DNA of 64,000 nt, taken from NCBI GenBank assembly GCA_020284085.1, contig JACEVL010000461.1:488501-552500 (forward strand), read 5' to 3'. The translations under genes were made by a program, and so were the position numbers. This document shows, one piece after another, positions 20,865-32,860 of the stretch; positions within the stretch are counted from its first letter, which is position 1, and each line of letters opens with the position of its first letter. Source of the stretch: Aporrectodea caliginosa (taxonomy: Eukaryota > Annelida > Clitellata > Crassiclitellata > Lumbricidae). The notes under the pieces were generated by a model. That model worked only from the letters and a program-made list of their open reading frames with translations. It did not search any database and had not been told where the DNA came from.

Positions 20865-22921
20865 AAGTGGTGGAGAACCTTAAGATCCCAACCTAGCTCA
20901 GATCCGGATTAATTAATTACCTGCTACGTAATTGGTGGTACAGTTGAGAGATCTGGTTCGTTAGTTTTTCTTTATTTCCTGAATGCTTCATTGGCGCTGG
21001 TTGCTGATGTACATCTAGATTATTCTCTCAACTTCATCAATCGGCTCTTATTTATTATTTACTTCACTTAATTTAATTTTTACACTCAGTTGTTCTTTAA
21101 TCAACGATCACATTGCTAGCACGTTAAACGGGTTACGACTCATTTTTTAGCGGTACAATTTCGTTGGTCTGAAATTTGTGGGTTCGGTTAACATTTTCAT
21201 TTAAAATTTGCATGTGTAGTAGCCTAGGCCTACATGTACATTAAATAACACTCAAACGATCTTGTGTTGCGTGCATTAACTGCTTATTACAGTTCGTATA
21301 TATATACTTAACCTGTAATTATTAAGTGTTTCCTGCACTCGGTTTAGCGTCAGACGGTTATCTGGCTATATTATATCGTTTACATATTAAGTTCACATCA
21401 TTCGCTTACTTTCTAGTTTGTTGTTCTCCGGTCATGCATTAGTGCGTCTTCCTAATCTTGTAGGCTACTGTCTTGCATGTATTGCGTTTGTTTTAACATA
21501 TGCCTATATTTCCAGACAACATAGTGTCTACTTATATTCTGACTAAACAATAGGTTTTGATTCGCATGTGCAGTCGCAAAAATCATATTAGTGATTTAGC
21601 AACACGAAGCTTTGCTCGATTAGCATCGTATTATCTTAGGCCTAAACATTGACTTACAGTATGTGTGTGCATAAATCGCATGTTCGCAACTGTACGTTTA
21701 GCTACGTTATCTTATTTTGTTTTGCGTCATTCTTTCTTTTACATTCACTACGGTTAACTAACATTACATTTAATTTCAAGCCAGGTCTACATTCGTCAAT
21801 ACATTCTTTGACGTAGGCTATAACTACACGTTATTTTAAGGAAACCATACATTTTCATTCAAATCTTGCTTAATTTGAGACATATGAAGATTGTGCGCTA
21901 AATAAATCGTTTTCATTTTCAGTTGTTTTACACATACAGACATGCATGTTTACTCCAGCGCATTTACTTTCTCCACTATACTTTAAACTACACGTCTTTC
22001 CACACATACAGTTATTCATACATACAAGCATACATATTTCTATACATCCAGACATGCATACACACGAGACTTTTCTAGCTTCTGCCGATGTTAGTTATAG
22101 AGGTGTATTTCAGGAACAATCTTAACACAGCTGGTCTACAAGTCTAGGCATAATTGCGGCTACCTCTCAATTTCGCTGGTACCTATTCTTGTACTTCTGC
22201 GGAGTCTAACAGATTCCACAGCTGACGCAGTTGCTCCACTGAACTTTGTGTAGGGTCCAGTTTTGCAGATAATGACTTTCACAGATGCTAACCTGTCCAT
22301 CTACTTTCGGTTTACAAATTCCAAACGAATGCTAGTTTCCACCTGCTAGTAAGGAAGCTTGAGTTTATTCTTAGGACTACATCCGAGACCATCACGAAAC
22401 TGATAGGTATCTTTTAACGCGTGTTCGTATACCACAGCTGTGCGTTCTTTCATGTCTAACTCTCACAAAAGGTTCAGTCTAGACTAAAGTATAATTAGCT
22501 TCCATTATAGTCCGCGGTATTAGCACATAATAGCACTAGACAAATCAATGTCTTTCCAACTAATCATCTCTCTTCACTTAAGCATTCAACTTGTGTCCTT
22601 TATCTCTTGAACTAGCATTATCATAAAGACTTGACTTTCTTTGAGTGTTTCAATGTTTTTTAGAGTGCAACTGTATTTAATTTCAGACTATAACTGCGTT
22701 TCTAACGTCAATTTTTACAGTGCTGCAAGTTCTTGTTTGCATACATTGATGCGAAGTTAAGATTTTATTGATGTGTGTTTTTCCTTAGTATTTAATTTCT
22801 TAGCCAGGTGTGTTGTATTTATTGTCACACCACAATTATATTTAGTAGTATTATATAAAAATGTTAGCTTGCGTATTCGAAGTTTCACAAGACGCTAAAG
22901 GTTTAGTCCAAAGCGATATAG

Positions 22922-23628
22922 ATGAAATGGAATCGTCGTACTGAAATTATTGCTGTTTCACTGCTATGCGCAGCGCTCTTTGAAAATTCAGCAAACTGTT
23001 TAGTGAGAACAGACTGTTCAATTAGCGTCTGTGCAGGCATACCATTATCAAACGGCCATCCGTCTCGCACATCAGAGGCTTACCTCGTTCACGTTTCGTT
23101 CATAACATCGGACACATTACTGCGCACAAACAGCACAGCTGTCTCATCATCTTCCGTGCCAGTCTTCAGAAGTGCCGGTACACCTATGCGAAGCGTTGAT
23201 CGTACCACCATCGAGCGTGTTTCATACTCTGCCGGTGTCTATTTCCGTACGCCGCGCAGTTCAACGTGGAACAGGTCTCTGCCTATAATTCATCATCGTG
23301 CTTCGTCTCCTTGAGTTCTGAGACAAACGTCTTCAGCAACTCACGATTTAGCGAACAGACCGACGAAACAGCTGTTACTATCTTCGGCGCACCCCTAACC
23401 ATCAAGCCATGTTTCGTCGTCGACCGTGCGCTCACGCACCAAACTTCGCTCGCCTCTATACGGATGCCGTCCTCCCTCCACTTCCCGGCTACGTCTATTG
23501 TCTTATACTGGCTCATACAACTTCAGCACAGCTGTTCAGCTAAGCTAAAAGCCAACGTCATCATTCAACAACGACAACATCAACGACGTGACTTCCATCT
23601 CTTATGTCCAAGCAGTGAATCAGAATAA
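22922..23628 (+). other. Longest ORF region inside the LTR element, unrecognised
   Basis: Overlapping ORFs of 130 residues (22922-23314) and 120 residues (23266-23628) are serine/threonine-rich and match no family I recognise. The patch is GC-richer than its surroundings, so it may be the remains of a coding segment. Confidence 0.2.
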
Positions 23629-24884
23629 TAATTTCGTCTCAACCACTACGTGTAAACATGTAATCACTAGTTTGTAGCATTGATTTGAGTTGCTTATTTA
23701 CTCTGCACGCAATTCAAATTCTACGTTGAGCAATGTTCAATGTTTTTAATGTTAATCAATTACGTTTCATTGATATCGTATATGTTACCATAACAGGCTC
23801 ATTTAAACGTTATTTTAATTATGATTATTAATAGAAGTAGAGTCATACTAGTTTATATTTTGTGGATGAGTTTAATTCAGACGGTTATCTCATATGAAGA
23901 CTCGGTGCACAGGGTCTAATCATATGATTACATCAAGATTTCCTATAATCTGATTGCTCAAAACAAAATATCCCTACATTCTACGAGCTTGTTTACAAAG
24001 AGCATTGAGTTGAATTTAATATTTACATTGCATAACATTCAACGAAGTCGTGTTGCAATCATTAATTACGTTTGAATTAATTTGTCTATATTTTTATTTC
24101 AATTTTGAAATCGAACTGGTTTCTTGGCTTTTTTTGCAGTTAGGTCTATACTTCTAGATGTGGATTCATTAAGGTACCTAATGTTGTTTTATAGTTTTAT
24201 TTATGCGAGTACCCTAATTTGGCGGCAATCGAGTGCAGCGGTTGTTCAGATTAATTCATCCACATGCTTGTTGTAATGATACTTGAAAACAAAAATTGAT
24301 CTACATTGGGAGATCAACTTACTACATCTTAAGCCATGATTCATCTGGGTTTTCGATTTCGTTATAATATTGAGGAACAGCTGATCCTTAATTCTAGCCA
24401 ATTGGTGGTCATTTACATCAGCCGTTTGTTTGTTCTATTATAACAAACATTAATATTGATCTTGTGTTCATTTAGAGGTACACAATTGCATTAGTGTGTG
24501 ACTTTGTTTGTTAAGTTTAAGGATGCGTATAACATTAGCACGCGTTACTTAAATTTAATGTCGCAGGATGTTATCTTTTCATAAACCAAGTCAACGTTAT
24601 CAACATCATTCACCTCTCATATATCGAGCTACTGAGGTCATAACAAAAATCTACTTTCAATTATCATCTCATCACATCACAACATACGATGAATCATAAT
24701 CTTCAATTACAATCAAGCGTTTACAAAATCGCGAGGCTACGCATTTCTTCGTACAGCTCAGATTTATCGCACGCATTGATGTGACGCGTCAATTGATGTT
24801 TACTACGTCATTAACATGTTGTCAAATTTTTACTATTTTATTGGTTTATAGTCAAACGACAGAACAGTTTATTTCATTACATGT

Positions 24885-25110
24885 TATTTAAACAACGACA
24901 ACAACGATATTGACAACGTCAAACGTGACAACAATGTTAAACACGACAACAATGAACATCATATCAACAACAACTACGTGAGCAACGCTTAGTCTAATAA
25001 CATCAATGACATCAGAATCATCAACATCATCTTCATCATCAGCATTATCACCATCTTTAACTACAACAGCAACATTAACACCAACTTCCAAATTGACAAA
25101 CAAATAGACA
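24885..25110 (+). repeat. CAACAACGA-type low-complexity tract
   Basis: A run of ACAACAACG, ACATCATCA and related trinucleotides inside the LTR element. It produces a valine/aspartate-rich minus-strand ORF that is probably not a gene. Confidence 0.6.
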
Positions 25111-26254
25111 AGCATACACATAAGATTGATTTTCTGGTTTAATTTGACTGAATACAATTGATGTTTGATTATGAGTCTGACATCCGACCAGGATATGAGA
25201 TTCATAACTGCAACAGCTACGTAACGTAATATAGATCTCAACCGGGAATCTCAGTGAGATTTGGCTAATTGGGTCAACTTAACTTGTTTTCCTAGTTAAA
25301 ACATGTGTTTGAGAGTATTTGCAATCGTTCAACCTTTCACGATATTTCAGTGCTATCATTAAGTACTTGCGTGAATAGTTACTTCACATGTACAATGTTA
25401 ATATGACAGTAGCAACTGAAATGTTTCGCCCCGAACATGTACATAATACGGCCCGTAACGATTTATTAATGTTTACAGCCACAACAGGCAAAACGACAAA
25501 CAACGAACGGTCAAAACACCGTACAACGAACAACAACAACAACAACGCGTATCTTAACGAGATCAATTTTTTTATTGCATATCAAGCAACTTTGTGCTTA
25601 TTTTTATGTTTTACGAGACGGGTTGAACATTACTTTTCTTTTACACATGTTTTCAAGTTAATGAGTATAACTTTCTGCGTGATAATGATCACATAAAGCA
25701 GATTGATAGGTTTTCCTAGGCATTAAACCGCTCGCCGAGATCTATATTACCACTAATTTTCGGTTAGGGCCTACCTATGCTAAAGCAGAGAAAAACATTT
25801 TCTCACTGCATCGCGAGATTTAAGATATAGCCTACAACTCTTTTATGATGTTATCCCAGCATCTTAGATAAGTCATATCTTGACATCATATCATTCTACA
25901 ATCATACAATCAATTCGTGAATTCATTTCCACACAACACTCATTTTTGTGCTTTACAAGTCATTTCAGATTTCATCAGAATTTTGCTTGTGTGAAATTAT
26001 CGTGTTTATATTTGACTGCTTGACAATGTTTCAACCACACGTTGAGATTTTTAAGGGTAAAACTATGTTATATTGCGATATTTAATTTGATGTTTTACAT
26101 TGAGTTTGATCTTTTATCAATTCTATGTATATGTTTACGTAGCCTACATGTTTATATCAGTGATCACATTTGAGGTATAGAAGTGTCTCATATCTTTCTG
26201 TATGTTGGTCTGCAGGCAAAGCGGGTCGCTTTGATTTTGCAGGCGGCGGAGATT

Positions 26255-26754
26255 TATAGTACTGGTAATTTCCATCATATATAGAAATATAAGCAATAGT
26301 GTGAGGTTTACTCCAGCCACTTAAATATTCATACTTCTGACACACAGACACTTGCAGTCCCAGCCTAGAAGAGCAAGTCTTCTGGACGTGATTGGTGCGT
26401 GCCACTATCCCCTCCTACAGCCCACCATATAAAAAGCCTTACCTGGCTTAGTTAAGGATCCCAGACCGAGGCAGAAGAAATAACAGCATGCTATAACTTT
26501 CGAACATGTCTTCTGACAGACATCGGTATGGGTTCCGTGCTAAAAGGATATGAGGTCTGTACATCTCTCATCTCATTGAATGTGATCGTTGATCAGTAAG
26601 AACATGTAACTCTAATCTTACACTGCTCATTAAAGGTCATTATAATTTATTATTATCTGACTTATTTATTCGTGTGAGTTAGTCTTCATCTTAGTTCCCC
26701 ATTAGGAATCAATAACATACAACATCAGTCATAGTTCAAATAGTGGACTACGAT
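26255..26754 (+). repeat. Right LTR
   Basis: Same as the left LTR except for ACTGGTAATT in place of ACTGGTAACT and CTATCCCC in place of CTATTCCC. It is followed by AATAT. Confidence 0.75.
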
Positions 26755-27222
26755 AATATTCTGTCTCAAATGCGATGATATGATACTACTGTTCGTAGTG
26801 TAGATGAAGTAGAATCATTCACTTCGTGCAGAAACATTCACTTTTATGCCATGTATTCTTTTATTCTTTTTATACAATCGACATCTTGCTTATCTTGCAC
26901 TCAGAACCCAGATGATGATCAACTCAATCGTAGCGAATGTCACTGACTGAGTGGCTATCTGATAGAGCTGTGGGAGGCTTGTCCAACCGTTGTATAGTAT
27001 TGCTCACAATTTGCCGCCGGAACTCCAGATGATCAGATAATCCACCGACTTCAACGTGAAGACGCCAGGCAGCAGCAACAGTCATGTTCAAACCGTGATA
27101 AAGAGTGGCACCAGCGCTTCTTGTAGCGAAACAAGAGGTGATAGTTAGACATGAAGGAGTCCAGAATGCCCACAACACCCATGAGAAGAGTATAATTATT
27201 TTCTAATGACAGCTGGTTCATT

Positions 27223-27378
27223 CAGGAACGTAGCCAGACTTAAATTCAAGAGGAGGCAACCTCACAGACCATTGGCAAAATTCTGGTTATTGGGGTAATT
27301 GTTTAATAGAAGTTCCAGCATATAAAGAAGCAAGAGGAGGCAACTGCCTCCTCGTGCCTCCATGTAGCTACGCCTATG
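27223..27378. mobile_element. hAT-like MITE, 156 bp
   Basis: Ends CAGGAACGTAGCCAGACTT and GTAGCTACGCCTATG are flanked by the exact 8 bp duplication GGTTCATT (27215-27222 and 27379-27386). The interior matches 15640-15770 and 31427-31762. It sits inside the piggyBac relic. Confidence 0.75.
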
Positions 27379-27445
27379 GGTTCATTTATGTCAACCACAT
27401 ACTTTTTTTAGCTGGGCTCCAGCGTTTCAAATGGCTCTACTGCAA

Positions 27446-27520
27446 TGGAAGCGGGATTGATGATAGTTATGATGGACATCGGTAGAGTGCTTACTTACCA
27501 ACGTCAAGTACGGCTCTACT
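27446..27520 (+). repeat. Scrap of type-B element with a 15 bp flanking repeat
   Basis: A short piece holds one core half-unit and the subterminal CTTACTTACCAACGTCAAGTA. The sequence GGCTCTACTGCAATG occurs at both edges (from about 27431 and about 27510). That is longer than the 8-9 bp duplications of intact copies. Confidence 0.5.
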
Positions 27521-28081
27521 GCAATGAAATTGGTACTGACAGTCATACGCTGGTAAATTGCCGTGCCATCTCACAGCTATCACATGAAGAATTTGTTGTA
27601 GTAGTAGTCATGGCACGTAGGGTTGGTAATGCAGCTGAGTAGACAAGTAGCCTAACAACGTGGTGACTCAGCCCAAGCCTCTGGTGTTCAATGAAAGTTT
27701 CCGGCACTTTCCCACAGTACGTCTACACTTTGAAGTTGAACGGATACCCATTATCAGATGCCAGAACCCACAATTTGCATCCTTTTGCCTCGAATGTATA
27801 TTAGTTGAGTGATGGCAGTAATAAAGTGCTTTGACTCTCATCGTCTGAATCTTTATGCACAGAAGCAGTTATAACTGGCCCAGCAACAGCAGATGGAAGA
27901 GTCAAAAGCATTAGGGCACACCCTCTTCATTGGACACACCATCCACTATCTCTGGTGGCATAACCATTTCAATATCTCTCTCAATAGCAGACACTGCATC
28001 TGAAGTCTGTGCTAGCTTAACAAGCTGCTGAGGGTTATAATTGTCTCCATCTGCATCAGACTCTATAATGGTGATCGCCAT

Positions 28082-28880
28082 CAGACAAGAAGACCTTTCT
28101 TTACACCTGAAAAAGGCATTATTATAAGGTGTGATTGCTGTGATAAATTAAAATTCTAATTTATGTTCCCCAACTTTTGAAAATTTTGAGGCAAACAAGA
28201 GCCCAAAATGCACTCCATTTGGCATCAAATGCTCAAAATTACGTCGGCTTCTGACCCCGATGGGGGAGCTTAATTACGACACTCTTGCCTTCCGCAATCG
28301 CGGCTGTGCACCTTCCGCACTCGCAGTTTCCCCCACTCGGACGTTCTAGTGCGAAACGTTGTCTTTGTACTCAGTAATCTCTGATTGACTGATAAACAGA
28401 CGGATATCACTCCATGTCAAGTTCTTAAAGAAGTCAGAATAATAAAGTAGACCTACAATTTTTTTATTAAGTACACAATACTTACAAAGTTTAGTTTTTA
28501 ATTGCTTATGATTGTCAGCATGGATTTATGTGGACTTATGTGTACAATAAAATTTGAAAAGATTTCAATATTTTTAATTTCTCAATTTCTTTTTAAACCA
28601 AACTTATAAAAAAGAAAATAACCATTGTAGAATAAGCTACTGTTACTGTTACTTGGTGTTTACTAATAAAGTTATGTTATTTGATGATTAAAATTAAATT
28701 GTGTAAACAAGGTTTTTAATTTTAAAATGCAGTAAAAGATGTAGCAAAGTCAAATTATTTTCCTTTCCGTTTGTTCTGGGTTTTTCCGTTTTTTTATTTT
28801 TTACAATAAAACGACGTTTTTTCCGTTTTTCATTTTGATGTTACCGTTTTTAACAACTATGCTTAAATCACATATACATA
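28082..28880. other. AT-rich intergenic DNA, no gene recognised
   Basis: A GC-richer patch at 28240-28350 has no convincing ORF. The remainder is AT-rich with T-runs. Confidence 0.4.
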
Positions 28881-29360
28881 GGGCTAGACGAAAATCACGG
28901 CATACTTTTAAAAAAATCGCCAAATTCACGGTGAATTCAAGGCACCAATTTACAATCATATTGTGTTCATAAAAAATCGCACTGACAATACTTTTCAGTA
29001 CGTTTACGACGTTACGTCAGCGCAGATACTGTGTGACGTAGTCGGTAATTAAAAATTAACGATGTCACGGATACAAGTCAGAATACAATGGCTTAATTTA
29101 CTTTTGGCGACATTATTATGGCAGTTGACTAAAAATGACTTCGTCTTTTGGCCAATGCATTAGTCATGATTAAGCGGCCGTTTTAGGTTCAATTTGTTAT
29201 GTTTAACATCAGAAATTAATTTTATGGATTTCGACACAAAAGTGCAGCATAATTATGTGAAAAATCACGGCAAAATCACGGCAAATGATCAAATTCACGG
29301 CATTCACGGCAAACGCCAATATTTACGGTTTCCGTGATTTCCGTGATTTTGGTCTAGCGC
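28881..29360. mobile_element. MITE with AAAATCACGG-repeat ends
   Basis: Ends GGGCTAGACGAAAATCACGG and CCGTGATTTTGGTCTAGCGC are inverted. Flanks TATACATA and TACACATA match at 7 of 8 positions, suggesting a hAT-sized duplication. AAATCACGGC and ATTCACGG are repeated near both ends. No ORF. Confidence 0.65.
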
Positions 29361-29412
29361 TACACATACACATTAAAATTTTAAATTCTCTTACCATATA
29401 ATTTAGGTATGC

Positions 29413-30142
29413 GGACTGTTCATCAAAGGACTATTCATCAAGGGACTATTCATCACGGACCATTCATCAAGGGACTGTTCATCAAAGGTCTTTTCATCAA
29501 AGGACTGTTCATCAAGATGTTTATTGAATTGATGATAGAATTCTTGCTAAAATTGAAGTTAGATTGATGAAAGGAATTTTTGCTTAAATGAAGGCTGGAT
29601 TGATGAAAATAATTACTGCTTAAATAGAAGTTGGAATGTGATGAAAATTATTTTGCCTAAATCGAAGCTGGATTGATTAAGAGAATTAATGTTTATATAG
29701 AAGTTGGAATGATGAAAAGAATTCTTGCTTAAATCGAAGCTAGATTGATTAAAGGAATTTTTGCTTAAATGGAGGCTGGATTGATGAAAATAATCATTGC
29801 TTAAATAGAAGTTGGATTTCTGAAAATAATTTTTATAGGGAAGTGAAAGTTGGATTGATGAAAATTATTTCTTATGAAACTAGAAGCTGCCTTGATGAAA
29901 ATAATACTTGCGTAAATAGAAGCTGGATTGATGAGTGTTATCATGGACATTGGTATTAAAATTTCATATAATATGAAACGGTGAAGCGATATGTTATATT
30001 GCGCACATATTAAAGAACGCTAAAACGATAAATGTTCTCATGATGAACAGTCCCTTGATGAAAAGACCTTTGATGAACAGTCCCTTGACGAATCGTCCGT
30101 GATGAATAGTCCCTTGATGAATCGTCCTTTGATGAACAGTCC
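29413..30142 (+). mobile_element. Minisatellite-core element, type G, tandem-repeat arms
   Basis: The left arm, 29413-29520, is six to seven repeats of GGACTGTTCATCAAAGG type. The right arm, 30038-30142, is the inverted counterpart. Between them stand about ten GAAGCTGGATTGATGAAAA units and an A/B subterminal scrap (TTATCATGGACATTGGT). Long inverted arms made of short tandem repeats recall foldback elements. No coding capacity. Confidence 0.75.
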
Positions 30143-30242
30143 TAGATAGAACCATAATTTATGCAGACGAGAAACCGGAGGCAGTCGAATTTTGACAAAC
30201 CCGAAACTTCAAAGATGGCTGCCGCGGTGTCACGAATTGGGA

Positions 30243-30670
30243 CGGTGTCACGACAATTCGTCTACAGACTTTTCGTCTACGACACTTCGTCTACAGACAT
30301 TTCGTCTACATAGTTATTTGATACTGTCACTTTAAAATGGAAGCTGGATTGATGGAAAAACTGTTTCCCTAAATGGAAGTGGGATTGATGAAAACAGTAC
30401 TGTGTTGAAATAGAAGCTGGATTGATCGAAATAATTTTTCCCGTAAATAGAAGCTGGAGACCAAGCTGGATGCATAGATTAAACTAAGTTTCCATTCAAT
30501 AGAAGCTGGTTGATAAAAATAATCTTTTCAGTAATTCTATAGAAGCTGGATTCCTGAGAATATTTAGCACGTTTTAGCGAAACTATAAGAAAGCGGCCTC
30601 TGTTGGTTTTCTCTAATGCATACAGATACACTTGTAGACGAAATGTCGGTAGATGAAATGTCGTGACACC
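30243..30670 (+). mobile_element. Minisatellite-core element, type D
   Basis: GGTGTCACGACAATTCGTC starts the left arm and ATGTCGTGACACC closes the right. The interior has the same order as 4117-4585, including TTAGCACGTTTTAGCGAAAC near the right side. No convincing target duplication. Confidence 0.75.
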
Positions 30671-30734
30671 GTCGGTCACGTCGTCCAACGCTTTGAATTC
30701 CTTGCTGGGGTTGCTGAACTAGGATAGCCGCCCC

Positions 30735-31230
30735 GGTAAACCCGTAGTTTAGGTTGCTAAATTATTTTATATCGTCAAATTAAAATAGAAGCTGGATTGA
30801 GGAAAAACATTGTTTCACTAACTCGAAGTGGGATTGATGAAACTATTTCTGTCTTTAAATAGAAGTTGGATTGATGGAAATAATTTTTACCGTAAATAGA
30901 AGCTGGATTTATGAAACGAAATTTTTGATGCAATAGAAGCTGGAATAATGAAAATAATTGTTCCTGTAAGTCGAAGCTGGACCCATGAGAAAAGTTCTTT
31001 GCTTAAATAAAAGTTCCAATGATGAAAAATATTTTTCTGGTTAAATAGAAGTTGGGTCATTTTTTTCATTTAATGGAAGCTGGATTGATTAAAAATAATT
31101 CTCGATGAAATGGAAGCGGGATTGATGATAGTTATGATGGACATCGGTAGAGTGCTTACTTACCAACGTCAAGTACGGCATTGAAGACATTAGAATAATA
31201 ATTTTTAGCAACCTAAACAACGGGATTACC
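30735..31230 (+). mobile_element. Minisatellite-core element, type B
   Basis: Left end GGTAAACCCGTAGTTTAGG, right end ACAACGGGATTACC, with about ten units and the CTTACTTACCAACGTCAAGTA block between. Flanks are not duplicated. Confidence 0.75.
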
Positions 31231-31426
31231 CACAAACTTATTTAAATAGGTATGCTCTGATACAGAAAGTATAATTATAACTAATATAATTATTATGGCC
31301 AGCATAATTATGATGTTATGTGAATATTTCAGAAACGGACGAAAATTACACACTGTTTGAGCAGGATGATCAAGTTTATTGCCACCAAATATAGAAGGGA
31401 CAAGCTGTATGCACTGTACCCCCACT

Positions 31427-31762
31427 CAGGCACGTAGCGAGACTTAAATTCAAGAGGAGGCAACTTCACAGACCATTGACAAAATTCTGGTCATTTGGGT
31501 CATTAGTCAATCGAAGTTCCAGTAGGCCTATATAAAAAAAACCAAGAAGGAGACAACAGTTAAGCCTCCTCGATAGTGGAGGCACCAGGATTTCAGGTTT
31601 GTGGGGGCTAAAGCTCCAAGCCCTTCCCTTGTGTCCCCTCCTCCATGTGATTTGCAGTGATTTCCCACTTTGGGGGGGGCTGAGCCGCAGTTAGGCGGGC
31701 TAAGCCCCCTATCCCTCTGGCTCCGCCACTGCTCCTCGTGCCTCAATGTAGCTACGCCTATG
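31427..31762. mobile_element. CATAGGCGTA-type MITE with a nested insertion
   Basis: It has the same ends and interior as 27223-27378 (CAGGCACGTAGCGAGACTT and GTAGCTACGCCTATG), but about 165 bp is inserted at 31573-31730. No clear duplication flanks the outer element. Confidence 0.6.
31573..31730. mobile_element. Nested hAT-like MITE
   Basis: Near-inverted ends AGTGGAGGCACC and GGCTCCGCCACT are flanked by CCTCCTCG and GCTCCTCG (7 of 8 identical). It is inserted in the CCTCCTCG of the outer MITE. Confidence 0.6.
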
Positions 31763-31832
31763 CAAACTGACACAAACAGTATGATTGCAATTCATAAGAT
31801 CACTAGTTATTATTATAGGAGTCGAATTTAAC

Positions 31833-32537
31833 GGTGTCACGACAACTCGTCGAACGACATTTCGTCTACGACATGTCTTCGTCGAGCGACAATTCGTCGA
31901 ACGACATTTCGTCTACTAAGATATTTGATATTGTCACTTTAAAATGGAAGCTGGATTGATGAAAAATACTGTTTCCCGAAATGGAAGTGGGATTGATGAA
32001 AACATTCCTGTGTTGAAATAGAAGCTGAATTGATCGAAATAATTTTTCACGTAACAATAAGCTGGAAATCAACCTGGATGCATGGATGAAAATAGATTTC
32101 CATTCAACAAAAGTTGGATTGATGAAAATAATCTTGTCAGTAATTAGAAGCTGTATTCCTGAGAATATATAGCACGTTTTAGCGAAACTATAAGAAAGCG
32201 GCCTCTGTTGATTAGCCGTAATGGATATAGATACACTAGTAGACGAAATGTCGTTATACGAATTGTCGTAGACGAAGTGTCGTTATACGAAATGTCGTTC
32301 GACGAGTTGTTGTATTTCGGCTTAACGACACTTTTTCATATCGAAGATGATTAGTGTCGGAGGCAGAAAGCAACCTCGTACTCCACGTTTATATTGCGAC
32401 CGAGCCACCCGCAGTAAAGATCCGAGCAATTAATCTCTGATAAACCGACCGACCCGGAATCGAACCCGGGCCGCCAGCGTGACGAGCGGGCACCAACCCA
32501 CTCGGCCACTCAGGATCTCTCGAGTTGTCGCGGAACC
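31833..32537 (+). mobile_element. Minisatellite-core element, type D, with 9 bp TSD and SINE insert
   Basis: It is flanked by the exact duplication GAATTTAAC (31824-31832 and 32538-32546). Arms are CGACATTTCGTCTACGACA-like tandem repeats. The interior order matches the other D copies. A SINE splits the right arm at 32311-32520. Confidence 0.8.
32311..32520 (-). repeat. tRNA-derived SINE (family 2)
   Basis: On the minus strand it reads GATCCTGAGTGGCCGAGTGG (box A) and GGCCCGGGTTCGATTCCGGG (box B), and ends GTGTCGTTAAGCC. CGAGTTGT is duplicated on both sides (32303-32310 and 32521-32528). The head resembles tRNA-Leu/Ser, but the rest has no complete tRNA fold that I can trace. Confidence 0.7.
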
Positions 32538-32599
32538 GAATTTAACTGTTTCGTAGCCATGCGCAAGACCGATTGGTGCCTCTTTAAATAATATAATAA

Positions 32600-32860
32600 T
32601 ATATTATATAATAATATTCTTTATTGAAACAATCCGGTTGACAAACTGCAACCGGTTACAGTGTACAGTTATGCAATTGAAACAGAAGACATAAATCTTA
32701 CATGTAACTACTAACAGAACAGACAGCCTGTAGGCTATTAATACACTGCGCTAATAGTAGCCTACAAAGCATGTCCGTCTACGGACTCGATCTCGGTACC
32801 TCTCGCTCTCTATGCCAGTGTACGTTTTATCCAATGCGCTATCGGCCCCCATCGAAATTG
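32600..32860 (-). repeat. tRNA-derived SINE (family 1), full-length
   Basis: It is the complement of the 53590 copy, with GATAGCGCATTGGATAAAAC, GAGATCGAGTC in place of a clean box B, GGCTACTATTAGCGC, and a 3' end with CAATAAAGAATATTATT. An AT-rich tail lies on its left. Confidence 0.65.

Larger units (their letters stand above)
20365..26754 (+). mobile_element. LTR retrotransposon derivative without gag-pol (LARD-like)
   Basis: Two 500 bp direct repeats, 20365-20864 and 26255-26754, differ by only two substitutions that I can find and bracket 5.39 kb. The flanks share AATAT (20360-20364 and 26755-26759), a 5 bp target duplication. TGGTGGAGAACC, three bases after the left LTR, could be a primer-binding site. 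A weak purine-rich run, GGCGGCGGAGA, precedes the right LTR. The interior has no ORF above 130 residues and no visible protease, reverse transcriptase or integrase motif. It must depend on another element for movement. The near-identical LTRs mean recent insertion. Confidence 0.8.
26930..28081 (-). pseudogene. Decayed piggyBac-type transposase
   Basis: Three minus-strand pieces stand in transposase order. An ATG at 28081 opens a 56-residue acidic frame (ESDADGDNYNPQQL) that stops at 27911. Near 27780-27660 lies KLWVLASDNGYPFNF, a stop, then YCGKVP. From 27180 comes MGVVGILDSFMSNYHLLFRY then KKRW, followed after a frameshift by AAAWRLHVEVGGLSDHLEFR. The MGGVD-like, KKW and NAW-RLH signatures are those of the piggyBac DDE family (DDE_Tnp_1_7). 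Stops, frameshifts, a MITE at 27223 and a core-element scrap near 27450 make it non-functional. The N-terminal piece is the least certain. Confidence 0.7.

Noticed and set aside
24888..25241. 117-residue Val/Asp-rich ORF inside the LTR element
   Set aside because: It comes from a CAACAACGA-type tract and has no domain signature.
32452..32520. Possible functional tRNA-Leu or tRNA-Ser gene
   Set aside because: Boxes A and B are good but no complete acceptor stem was found, and the unit has a SINE body and a target duplication.
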